From NCBI RefSeq assembly GCF_000227135.1, contig NC_018252.1:230635-294634 (forward strand): a stretch of DNA of 64,000 bases, given 5' to 3'. The notes under the pieces were generated by a model. It did no database searches, was not told the DNA's origin, and was given only the letters and a program-made list of their open reading frames with translations. Made by a program: the position numbers and the translations under genes. This DNA is from Leishmania donovani (lineage: Eukaryota; Euglenozoa; Kinetoplastea; Trypanosomatida; Trypanosomatidae). This document shows, in pieces, positions 22,201 through 29,725 of this stretch; position 1 is the stretch's first letter, and each line of letters starts with the position of its first letter.

Positions 22201-22240
22201 CTTCAGAATGGAGAAACAGCGAGAGGAGAGATAAAAGATG
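22201..22240 (-). promoter_or_regulatory. Probable spliced-leader acceptor of the SCAMP gene
   Basis: On the minus strand a pyrimidine-rich tract (TTTTATCTCTCCTCTCG and on to CTCCATTCTG) ends in an AG at 22202-22201, five bases before the ATG at 22195. If used, the mRNA would have a very short leader beyond the spliced leader. This supports the 361-aa start. Confidence 0.5.
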
Positions 22241-22633
22241 TTTGCTTGAAAACCTTGCTTGCACATGGTAAGACAGGGATCAAAGCTAAAGAAGTAGCTA
22301 GACGCAGAAGGGAGAGATGTGATGAGGTGTGAAGCGTCGCACGCACATTGAGCGCTAGATAGCAAGCCAAAGGATATTTGCATTGCGGCTGGAGCATAAG
22401 ACGTCAGCATTCCTGGCAAGGCATCACGTTCTCCACATGTGGCGCACAAGCGTTTTCTAATTTAATTGTGGCCTTCAGCTGGACTGCATCAACCGTATCT
22501 TTTTTTTTTCGTTTTTTTTTGTGCTGTTGCTCTGCTTCCAAATGCCTCCGTCAAAATAGCTGTGGATACAACACAATGCCAACATAAGAGAAGGAGAACA
22601 AAGACTGCCTTTTGCATTCCTTTGGCAGCAGCA

Positions 22634-23098
22634 TCACCTGCGATACTTTCTGATCTCCTCGATGAGCTCGCTTTTCTCCATCAGGCCTGTGGTTGAAATG
22701 TGATGCTGCCGCATCAACGAAAGCAGGTCTCTCGGCTTCATTGCATCCAGCTCCTTATCCGACGGGATAGCAGGAGGTGGAATCACTTCGTGCTGCTGCA
22801 CAAGCTGTGTCACAGAGTTTATGTCAGCACCTTCAAATGTAGCCACCACATTTCCATCCCTGAAAAAGTAGAATGTGGGCATTGCGCGAACAGGGTAGTC
22901 ACGTATGACATCAGGCGTGCGGTCGACATCCACTTTTGCGAAATTGACGTGCTGCTTTCTGGAAGCGAGGTTCTCGAGGAGAGGGGCAATTACCTTGCAC
23001 GGCCCACACCATGTTGCAAAAAAATCAACCACTGTCAGTTTGGGCTGACGTGTGAGAACCTGAAGCTCCGCTAGCGTTGATATAACACGAATTGCCAT
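22634..23098 (-). CDS. Thioredoxin with a C-terminal SAP-like extension
   Basis: 154 residues from the ATG at 23098 (MAIRVISTL). A full thioredoxin fold covers about 1-105, with the redox-active site WCGPC at 30-34, the preceding VVDFFAT strand and the cis-proline motif AMPTF (72-76). Both active-site cysteines are present, so it should be a working dithiol-disulfide oxidoreductase. Unlike classical 105-110-residue thioredoxins it adds a proline-rich linker (about 105-115) and a helical module (about 118-152, KPRDLLSLMRQHHIS ... EKSELIEEI) that resembles SAP-type helix-extended-loop-helix motifs. No targeting signal is evident from this start. A longer frame to 23227 is possible but starts upstream of a plausible splice acceptor (about 23128). 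Confidence 0.88.
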   Translation of the reverse strand: MAIRVISTLAELQVLTRQPKLTVVDFFATWCGPCKVIAPLLENLASRKQHVNFAKVDVDRTPDVIRDYPVRAMPTFYFFRDGNVVATFEGADINSVTQLVQQHEVIPPPAIPSDKELDAMKPRDLLSLMRQHHISTTGLMEKSELIEEIRKYRR

Positions 23099-23554
23099 TT
23101 TTATACTGCTCTTTCGTTTTAAAGCCTCTTCAAGCAGAGAAAAATCAAAATGAGTACGGGGCATTCGAAAAAGCAATTCTTTTTTGGCACTCAAATCCGC
23201 CAAAGTTGTTTGTGTACAAGCTGTCATTTCTCTTGCGAGGGTATCTTGAATGCGTTAGGTGCGTCGCATACTTGCACATATACACCCGACATAGTTTGCT
23301 GCTTTGATATGTACATTCTTTTTGTTCTTTGCGTCAGTGCCGCGAGCGGGACACAAGGAGAAAAAGCTCTCGCAGCATGATGGCCATCATTCATGAAGAG
23401 AGCCGATAGCTTTCATTTTTTTTTTCGCTTCCGTTTTTGGGGATGCTGCAAGGCGAATGAAAACACAAACAGAAGGAAAGTACAAGAAAAAAAAATACCG
23501 GTACAGTTTTTTTTTCTTTTCGGCAAATTCTTTTTGACAGAGGAAATACGGCGC
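23099..23554. other. Intergenic region
   Basis: 456 bases. Contains the probable trans-splice tract and AG for the thioredoxin gene near 23128-23145 (minus strand) and several poly-T/poly-A runs near 23418-23515. No gene seen. Confidence 0.6.
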
Positions 23555-24394
23555 CTACTTCGTGGTCACTTTCTTCTGTGACTTCTCCGCTTTCGTCTTG
23601 TTCACTGGCTTCTTCCGCAGGGCAACGCGTGGTCTGTCAGGCTCTGCGCACGAAGGAACAAAATCGGAAGCAACACGCATGGGCTTCTTCTGCTGTGGTT
23701 TAAAAACGTACGGCCCGTGATACGACGGATGAGGATGCTTTCTGTGCTCCTCTTCGATTTGCTTCCTCTTGTTGTCGGCCGAAGCGGGGAAGACGACCTG
23801 TGTACCATCGCCATAAAAGAGATTGTGGTACGTGCCCTCGGCCAGGGCTCGCTCGGGATGCTCCTTCTTGAACCGCTCAGCGTTGTACGGAAGCATCAGT
23901 GGCACACCTGGATCAACGTACGCGCGCTGCTCTTCCCAAGTGCGAGGAGGTCCCTCTGGCGTGGGAATAGTCCAGTGTGGCCGGACTGCTTTGTTCCACA
24001 CGACTGTCTTTGCGCGTTGCATGGAGGCGTAGTTCGTAACGTAGCTGGGAACTTCGGAAAAAAGGCTCTGCTCCATCGCGATAATATCCTTGCAGATGTC
24101 CACAGCATTTCGACAGACTTCTTCATCCTCGCGGCCAAAAGCGCTCAGTCCTCGAATAACAGACATGTAGCCTTCATTCACCTCTCGTGCAGCCATCTTG
24201 AAAACATGGGGGTTCGACAGATCATCGCCCGCCGCCGCGGGCTCACGCTCTCCACCAGAAAGCGCTCCCTCTTCCGCAGCTTCATCCAGAACGGAAACAG
24301 CCACCTGAGGGTCTCTCGGTGCGCCGTTCTCCTCCATCGCTACGAACGTCTCGGGGTCCTCCACTGGCTGGTTTTCGGCTTCCACAGAAGTCAT
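23555..24394 (-). CDS. 279-aa protein of unknown function
   Basis: A complete minus-strand frame from the ATG at 24394 (MTSVEAENQPVED). The first 60 residues are acidic and likely disordered. Residues about 62-125 look helical (HVFKMAAREVNEGYMSVIRGL), and about 125-205 is rich in Pro, Trp and Tyr (RPHWTIPTPEGPPRTWEEQ, GVPLMLPYN). The C-terminal 65 residues are basic and Lys/Pro-rich (KPQQKKP, ending SQKKVTTK). No known domain recognised. Its composition and codon use look like a conserved, expressed gene. Function unknown. Confidence 0.82.
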   Translation of the reverse strand: MTSVEAENQPVEDPETFVAMEENGAPRDPQVAVSVLDEAAEEGALSGGEREPAAAGDDLSNPHVFKMAAREVNEGYMSVIRGLSAFGREDEEVCRNAVDICKDIIAMEQSLFSEVPSYVTNYASMQRAKTVVWNKAVRPHWTIPTPEGPPRTWEEQRAYVDPGVPLMLPYNAERFKKEHPERALAEGTYHNLFYGDGTQVVFPASADNKRKQIEEEHRKHPHPSYHGPYVFKPQQKKPMRVASDFVPSCAEPDRPRVALRKKPVNKTKAEKSQKKVTTK

Positions 24395-24905
24395 TTTTAG
24401 ACGACTCTTCGCTTTCGATGCGCGTGTACTTCGTTAGGTGTGCTCGATGGCTTTTCAAGCCGCTCTAGACTTTGACCCTGACAAGAATAAAAAAACATGT
24501 TTTGGTGCGTGTTGTCAGGAGTGAAATCGAAGGCGTTCCACAGGTGGAGAGAAAGCAGTCAGAGAAAACCGGAGAGGAGATACGGAGAGATACATATCAT
24601 GCTCTTTTTCCCTTTTGTCCCACTTTTTGGAAGCATGGAGTCTCATATTCCTCTCTCTATTTACAGGATTGCGCTGAGATTGACGAAATGACTTCATCGT
24701 TGACGCACGCATAGACAAAGAAAAACGTTTTTGACCCTGTAGGCGAGTATGCTGCTTACACTGCTCACCCCCGCACGGCTGTTTGTCAACGCGAAAAGCT
24801 AGTAGGAGAGCCAAAGGGGTACAAAGCCTAGTTTAGTCGCTTCTGCTTCACGGATGCTCCTGGCAGAGTTGCAAACCGAAAACAAAAGGATAGACTGTCT
24901 AAAGC
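24395..24905. other. Intergenic region
   Basis: 511 bases of mixed composition between the 183-aa and 279-aa genes. No gene and no clear repeat seen; expected to hold the 3' UTR of the former and the leader of the latter. Confidence 0.6.
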
Positions 24906-25457
24906 TCAGCGGCTTCTCATCTCAATGAACAGCGTCATGTCGTCTGCTTGAACATCATATTTGGAAAACTGATCTGTAAGAGGCCGGAGTTTGGGTGTTT
25001 GGCTGTGAAATGGGGCACGGTACCGGTGGCGCTGCTGCCTGGTCTTCTCTCGAAATCTACGCTCGTTAAGGATCGCGTTGATGGTATCGCTCTTTTTCCG
25101 TCCCAGGTACGTCTGCACATCTGCGATACGCGCCCTCCACATACGCTCCCGTTTTTCTTCAGCGTCTCTGCCATGTAGCCTATCGGGTAGCATGTTGTCA
25201 TGTTTACAGCTCTTGTGCGCCGCAAGCGCGCCTGTGGTCGATGAAGCATGGTCAACCTCGAAGCTGTTCGCCAACATCTCGTGGTCCTCTGTGCTGTCAC
25301 CAATGCGCGATAAGAGCTGCTCGATTTCTTGAATTTGATCTTTTGAGAACATCTCTTCCTGGAATGGATTTGCAGAAAAATCATCGTCGCCGATATTCGA
25401 ATGGTGCTCTGGTTTTCGGTGCGATGCCGGAGAGGAAAAGTCTCCTCTGCGATCCAT
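24906..25457 (-). CDS. 183-aa protein of unknown function, first minus-strand gene of its unit
   Basis: The preferred start is the ATG at 25457 (MDRRGDFSSPASHRK). A longer frame to 25565 encodes a Leu/Pro/His-rich string over a pyrimidine-rich tract that ends in CAG about 13 bases before this ATG, which looks like a splice acceptor instead. The protein is hydrophilic. Residues about 30-60 are acidic/amphipathic (EEMFSKDQIQEIEQLL), a highly charged helix-prone region spans about 95-140 (EEKRERMWRARIADV), and the C terminus has FSKYDVQADDMTLFIE. No known domain. It is the gene nearest the strand-switch region on the left. Function unknown. Confidence 0.75.
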   Translation of the reverse strand: MDRRGDFSSPASHRKPEHHSNIGDDDFSANPFQEEMFSKDQIQEIEQLLSRIGDSTEDHEMLANSFEVDHASSTTGALAAHKSCKHDNMLPDRLHGRDAEEKRERMWRARIADVQTYLGRKKSDTINAILNERRFREKTRQQRHRYRAPFHSQTPKLRPLTDQFSKYDVQADDMTLFIEMRSR

Positions 25458-25723
25458 TCCCCATAGCCAGCTGTGATGGAAGCATGAGGGAAGAAGGTGG
25501 AGGCGTGAGGAGCCAAGGTTCAAAAAAATGCAATGAGGAAAAAGCAGAGTGCATTTTTGTTTCACGTACTCCTTTGATTCAAGGAAACTACTTTCGATGT
25601 CAGACGGAGCGGTTTTTCATTGCGAGTCAGAGACCTTGTTGCCGTGCTAGCGGGGTCAAGGAGACCGGTTGTGTGCTTATTTTCAAGTGCACTCCTGTAA
25701 TCCAGGTGCTTTGACGGAGAATG

Positions 25724-25821
25724 CCCCCCCCCCCTATTCTTCTTTTCAGCGACACGGCGCAGCAATCAAGACCCAAATTGCAACGAAAGGCAGCTGGCAG
25801 AAGATTATGAGGGGGGGGGCT
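25724..25821. repeat. Opposed C11 and G9 homopolymer runs in the strand-switch region
   Basis: C11 at 25724-25734 and G9 at 25813-25821, separated by 78 bases. Each gives a G run on one of the two diverging template/coding strands. Confidence 0.9.
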
Positions 25822-26066
25822 CTGCAGAAATCCATCACCTCTCCTGTCCGGCATCGGTGACTTGCACATCAGCCTTGACTCAGCGGAGTGTGACTCAGCA
25901 CACCTTTTTGCGCATGGCTTTCGCATCCGCTTATAAGTGGGCTCGCAGCTGTTTCTCCAGCAAACGCGACACTGCTTGATTTTCTGTCAGTTACGCCAGG
26001 ACACTGAGAAGTCTTGCACCTGTCCCTGGCAAGCCACCCGTGTGCTACTCGGCCTTTGCTCCACGA

Positions 26067-26270
26067 ATGCCTTACTTGTGGGGCGTCATGGGCAAGCACA
26101 ACCTTCCTGTAAAGGCCGTATTGATGTGGAGGCCATCGATGTCGAAAGAGATAGCAAGTGCCTTCTCAGGCGTCGACATCGACTCAGTTTTTCGGCACAA
26201 CATGAAAACCAAAAGCGCTTCTCCTAGGATTTCAAGACGCACCTGGCAGCAGAACGGGGGCAACTTTTAG
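26067..26270 (+). CDS. Candidate small protein (67 aa), function unknown
   Basis: ATG at 26067 (MPYLWGVMGKHNLPVKAVLM) to a TAG at 26268-26270. The composition is balanced (no simple-sequence bias), codons are ordinary, and the frame is followed at once by pyrimidine-rich DNA typical of a 3' flank and next splice tract (26277-26360). AG dinucleotides follow short pyrimidine patches upstream (about 26000-26035). The short, basic protein with a hydrophobic start and an Arg-rich end (RISRRTWQQNGGNF) would suit a small mitochondrial complex subunit, but I see no motif that proves this. It would be the first gene of the plus-strand unit. A chance frame cannot be excluded. Confidence 0.5.
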   Translation: MPYLWGVMGKHNLPVKAVLMWRPSMSKEIASAFSGVDIDSVFRHNMKTKSASPRISRRTWQQNGGNF

Positions 26271-26874
26271 AAAAGTTTCCCTCTTCACAAAGTTTTTTTT
26301 TTCTTGTTCTCATGCCGGTAACTATCTTCTTGTGTTTGTCTTGTGTAACATTATCCCTCCTACATGCCTGAGAATAGCTGCTTCTGCTGAGCTCCCGCTC
26401 TTAACTTCTTCCGTAGAGCAAGAGTGGCAATGGCAGCATGTGAAAGTAATCATAATAAACATGGAAGCATACCAATGAGAGCCTTTGGCAATTTATCTGT
26501 GTCCTGTAGCTTCCACCTCAATAAAAAGGGGGAAAAAGAGGCACACCAGCGTAAACCTGTTTTGGTTTCAACACTTTCTCTCTCTTGATCTCGAATCCAC
26601 TAGCGACAGCAGCATAAAGGTCATAATGGAAGAAAAAGAAGGAGAGCACTTGCATGTTGGATTGTTGCTTGCTTACCCAACCAAGCTTAACCGGTAAACT
26701 CATCATGCACGTGACACTTGCTGCCTGAGAGAAGGAAGAACACGAAGTACAGTCTCTGTTTACAATGCAAAGCAATCAGACTCCGTCGCCTAGCCGCTAT
26801 GTGATACACCACACGACTTCATTTATTCTTCCTTTACGCCTTTCCGCACTAATATATATATATATATATATATA
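26271..26874. other. Intergenic region before the eIF5A array
   Basis: About 600 bases with a T-rich tract (26288-26305), mixed AT-rich sequence and a (TA)n tract at 26852-26874. No gene seen. Confidence 0.6.
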
Positions 26875-26920
26875 TTATTTTTCTCCCTCCTCTTCCTTGG
26901 TTGCGCAATTATTTTGGAAG
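26875..26920 (+). promoter_or_regulatory. Probable spliced-leader acceptor of eIF5A copy 1
   Basis: A pyrimidine tract (TTTTTCTCCCTCCTCTTCCTT, about 26877-26898) follows the TA tract; the first downstream AG is at 26919-26920, 25 bases before the ATG. The last part of the leader (TTTTCTTCATTTAACACG) is the same before the second full eIF5A copy, where an AG at 28703-28704 leaves a similar 23-base leader. Confidence 0.55.
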
Positions 26921-26945
26921 TCGCTCATTTTCTTCATTTAACACG

Positions 26946-27446
26946 ATGTCTGACGAGGACCATGACTTTTCGCACCAGGGAGGCGGCGACAACGCGTCAA
27001 AGACGTATCCCTTGCCCGCTGGCGCCCTGAAGAAGGGTGGCTACGTGTGCATCAACGGCCGTCCGTGCAAGGTGATCGACCTGTCCGTGTCGAAGACCGG
27101 CAAGCACGGTCACGCTAAGGTGAGCATTGTTGCGACCGACATTTTCACTGGAAACCGCCTTGAGGATCAGGCCCCGTCCACGCACAATGTAGAGGTGCCG
27201 TTTGTGAAGACCTTCACATACAGCGTGTTGGATATCCAGCCCAACGAAGATCCCTCTCTTCCATCTCATTTGTCGCTGATGGACGATGAGGGCGAGAGCC
27301 GCGAGGATCTCGATATGCCCCCGGACGTGGCCCTGGCAACTCAAATCAAGGAGCAGTTCGACTCCGGCAAGGAGGTGCTAGTTGTGGTTGTGTCTGCAAT
27401 GGGCACTGAGCAGGTGCTGCAGACGAAGAATGCTGCGGAGAAGTGA
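26946..27446 (+). CDS. eIF5A: Eukaryotic translation initiation factor 5A, copy 1
   Basis: 166 residues from MSDEDHDFSHQ to a TGA stop. eIF5A binds the ribosome and relieves stalls, notably at polyproline, helping elongation and termination. The hypusine loop is intact: TGKHGHAK, with Lys53 the residue that deoxyhypusine synthase and hydroxylase would modify. The SH3-like N-terminal domain with GGYVCINGRPCKV (31-43) and the C-terminal OB-fold are complete. This copy has the TGA stop and a 3' flank of its own (GGAAGTATCCTCCGG), unlike the other copies (TAG, then ACCTTTGATGGC), which marks it as one end of the array. Trypanosomatid eIF5A is somewhat longer at its N terminus and in a C-terminal loop than the human protein. 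Confidence 0.97.
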   Translation: MSDEDHDFSHQGGGDNASKTYPLPAGALKKGGYVCINGRPCKVIDLSVSKTGKHGHAKVSIVATDIFTGNRLEDQAPSTHNVEVPFVKTFTYSVLDIQPNEDPSLPSHLSLMDDEGESREDLDMPPDVALATQIKEQFDSGKEVLVVVVSAMGTEQVLQTKNAAEK

Positions 27447-27516
27447 TGGAAGTATCCTCCGGATGTTTTCATCATGAAAACCAAAGCCAATTTTTTTTTG
27501 TAAATACTAACACAAT

Positions 27517-27959
27517 NNNNNNNNNNNNNNNNNNNNNNNNNNNNNNNNNNNNNNNNNNNNNNNNNNNNNNNNNNNNNNNNNNNNNNNNNNNNNNNNNNNN
27601 NNNNNNNNNNNNNNNNNNNNNNNNNNNNNNNNNNNNNNNNNNNNNNNNNNNNNNNNNNNNNNNNNNNNNNNNNNNNNNNNNNNNNNNNNNNNNNNNNNNN
27701 NNNNNNNNNNNNNNNNNNNNNNNNNNNNNNNNNNNNNNNNNNNNNNNNNNNNNNNNNNNNNNNNNNNNNNNNNNNNNNNNNNNNNNNNNNNNNNNNNNNN
27801 NNNNNNNNNNNNNNNNNNNNNNNNNNNNNNNNNNNNNNNNNNNNNNNNNNNNNNNNNNNNNNNNNNNNNNNNNNNNNNNNNNNNNNNNNNNNNNNNNNNN
27901 NNNNNNNNNNNNNNNNNNNNNNNNNNNNNNNNNNNNNNNNNNNNNNNNNNNNNNNNNNN
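27517..27959. other. Assembly gap, 443 N
   Basis: Undetermined bases inside the eIF5A array. The sequence resumes at the last base of an eIF5A stop-codon context (AGACCTTTGATGG), so the gap probably hides at least the end of another eIF5A copy. Confidence 0.99.
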
Positions 27960-28066
27960 AGACCTTTGATGGCACTGTTTTTCTTTACTTTTATTTCTCT
28001 CAAAACATCAGAAGCAGTAATGTAAATATTCATTTTGTTTCAGCGCTCGTGCCAAACATCACGCGC

Positions 28067-28336
28067 TCCACGCACAATGTAGAGGTGCCGTTTGTGAAGA
28101 CCTTCACATACAGCGTGTTGGATATCCAGCCCAACGAAGATCCCTCTCTTCCATCTCATTTGTCGCTGATGGACGATGAGGGCGAGAGCCGCGAGGATCT
28201 CGATATGCCCCCGGACGTGGCCCTGGCAACTCAAATCAAGGAGCAGTTCGACTCCGGCAAGGAGGTGCTAGTTGTGGTTGTGTCTGCAATGGGCACTGAG
28301 CAGGTGCTGCAGACGAAGAATGCTGCGGAGAAGTAG
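28067..28336 (+). pseudogene. 5'-truncated eIF5A copy (last 89 codons)
   Basis: Bases 28067-28336 match the last 270 bases of eIF5A (corresponding to 27177-27446 in copy 1, but ending TAG). Upstream, at 27960-28066, is not the missing first half but the normal eIF5A 3' flank, cut at ACGCGC and joined directly to TCCACG in codon 78. The hypusine region is therefore absent. Either this is a true deletion derivative formed within the tandem array or it is a misjoin beside the 443-base gap. No start codon in frame would give a functional protein. Confidence 0.8.
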
Positions 28337-28727
28337 ACCTTTGATGGCACTGTTTTTCTTTACTTTTATTTCTCTCAAAACATCAGAAGCAGTAATGTAA
28401 ATATTCATTTTGTTTCAGCGCTCGTGCCAAACATCACGCGCTTGTTCAAGAGGCTATGCGAAGTGATCATTGCCGTTTTTTTTTCCTCAGCGTAAGCGGT
28501 GCATATGCTCAAAATGCATGTGCTTGTGGAAAATCAAGGCAACTTCGCATCTCCTGTTGAGAGTTCTAGTCCAGCAATCTATCCATGGCCTTTTCTTCTT
28601 TGGGATACTTTTATCGCGATGCTTTGCGCTTCGTCTCTACCCCTTCTGTATCCTACAAAAATATCATAACGCCGATTATGTGCTCGATGCGCTGCTTCGA
28701 ACAGCTCTGTTTTCTTCATTTAACACG
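28337..28727 (+). repeat. eIF5A inter-copy spacer (repeat unit)
   Basis: 391 bases from the stop of the truncated copy to the ATG of the second full copy. Its first 341 bases recur after that copy at 29229-29569 (up to a gap), and its first 106 also at 27961-28066. It carries the 3' UTR (ACCTTTGATGGCACTG), a poly-T tract and an AG at 28703-28704 suited as the trans-splice acceptor of the next copy. Confidence 0.88.
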
Positions 28728-29228
28728 ATGTCTGACGAGGACCATGACTTTTCGCACCAGGGAGGCGGCGACAACGCGTCAAAGACGTATCCCTTGCCCG
28801 CTGGCGCCCTGAAGAAGGGTGGCTACGTGTGCATCAACGGCCGTCCGTGCAAGGTGATCGACCTGTCCGTGTCGAAGACCGGCAAGCACGGTCACGCTAA
28901 GGTGAGCATTGTTGCGACCGACATTTTCACTGGAAACCGCCTTGAGGATCAGGCCCCGTCCACGCACAATGTAGAGGTGCCGTTTGTGAAGACCTTCACA
29001 TACAGCGTGTTGGATATCCAGCCCAACGAAGATCCCTCTCTTCCATCTCATTTGTCGCTGATGGACGATGAGGGCGAGAGCCGCGAGGATCTCGATATGC
29101 CCCCGGACGTGGCCCTGGCAACTCAAATCAAGGAGCAGTTCGACTCCGGCAAGGAGGTGCTAGTTGTGGTTGTGTCTGCAATGGGCACTGAGCAGGTGCT
29201 GCAGACGAAGAATGCTGCGGAGAAGTAG
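28728..29228 (+). CDS. eIF5A: Eukaryotic translation initiation factor 5A, second full copy
   Basis: 166 residues; the encoded protein is identical to that of copy 1 (26946-27446), including hypusine loop TGKHGHAK. It ends in TAG rather than TGA. The gene is flanked on both sides by the same spacer sequence, so it is an internal member of the tandem array; the spacer after it runs into a gap at 29570 where a further copy may be missing. Tandem duplication raises dosage in an organism that lacks gene-by-gene promoters. Confidence 0.96.
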   Translation: MSDEDHDFSHQGGGDNASKTYPLPAGALKKGGYVCINGRPCKVIDLSVSKTGKHGHAKVSIVATDIFTGNRLEDQAPSTHNVEVPFVKTFTYSVLDIQPNEDPSLPSHLSLMDDEGESREDLDMPPDVALATQIKEQFDSGKEVLVVVVSAMGTEQVLQTKNAAEK

Positions 29229-29569
29229 ACCTTTGATGGCACTGTTTTTCTTTACTTTTATTTCTCTCAAAACATCAGAAGCAGTAATGTAAATATTCAT
29301 TTTGTTTCAGCGCTCGTGCCAAACATCACGCGCTTGTTCAAGAGGCTATGCGAAGTGATCATTGCCGTTTTTTTTTCCTCAGCGTAAGCGGTGCATATGC
29401 TCAAAATGCATGTGCTTGTGGAAAATCAAGGCAACTTCGCATCTCCTGTTGAGAGTTCTAGTCCAGCAATCTATCCATGGCCTTTTCTTCTTTGGGATAC
29501 TTTTATCGCGATGCTTTGCGCTTCGTCTCTACCCCTTCTGTATCCTACAAAAATATCATAACGCCGATT
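29229..29569 (+). repeat. eIF5A spacer, second copy, cut by gap
   Basis: Repeats 28337-28677 and stops at ACGCCGATT, 50 bases short of where the next eIF5A ATG would be expected. The gap that follows could hold another copy. Confidence 0.88.
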
Positions 29570-29668
29570 NNNNNNNNNNNNNNNNNNNNNNNNNNNNNNN
29601 NNNNNNNNNNNNNNNNNNNNNNNNNNNNNNNNNNNNNNNNNNNNNNNNNNNNNNNNNNNNNNNNNNNN
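29570..29668. other. Assembly gap, 99 N
   Basis: Same length as the gap at 19532-19630. It separates an eIF5A spacer from the end of a SIDER-like element, so sequence of unknown length is missing. Confidence 0.99.
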
Positions 29669-29725
29669 GATCGGTCGGGGTAGTGTGGAGCTGAGCACGT
29701 GTTCTGTGGCGGAATGGGCACGTTG
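29669..29725 (+). mobile_element. 3'-part of a SIDER-like retroposon, cut by gap
   Basis: Starts right after the gap with GATCGGTCGGGGTAGTGTGG and AGCTGAGCACGTG, matching 20329-20365 with a few substitutions. Only this end is visible; the rest would lie in the gap. It is in the plus orientation, the same as transcription, and would fall in the 3' UTR of the last eIF5A copy. Confidence 0.6.

Larger units (their letters stand above)
25458..26945. promoter_or_regulatory. Divergent strand-switch region, probable bidirectional Pol II start site
   Basis: Every supported gene to the left is on the minus strand and every one to the right is on the plus strand, so two polycistronic units point away from each other here. 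In Leishmania and trypanosomes such divergent switch regions are the known main RNA polymerase II initiation zones (histone variants, H3 acetylation) and lack TATA-type promoters. This one carries a C11 run (25724-25734) and, about 80 bases on, a G9 run (25813-25821), so G tracts face both ways; a dG:dC tract near the start sites is also known from the L. major chromosome 1 switch region. If the 67-aa frame at 26067 is real, the switch shrinks to about 0.6 kb. Confidence 0.8.

Noticed and set aside
27443..28336. A 297-codon plus-strand frame across the 443-base gap, ending in eIF5A sequence
   Set aside because: Its middle is undetermined sequence and its flanks are 3' UTR; it is open only because N codons contain no stops.
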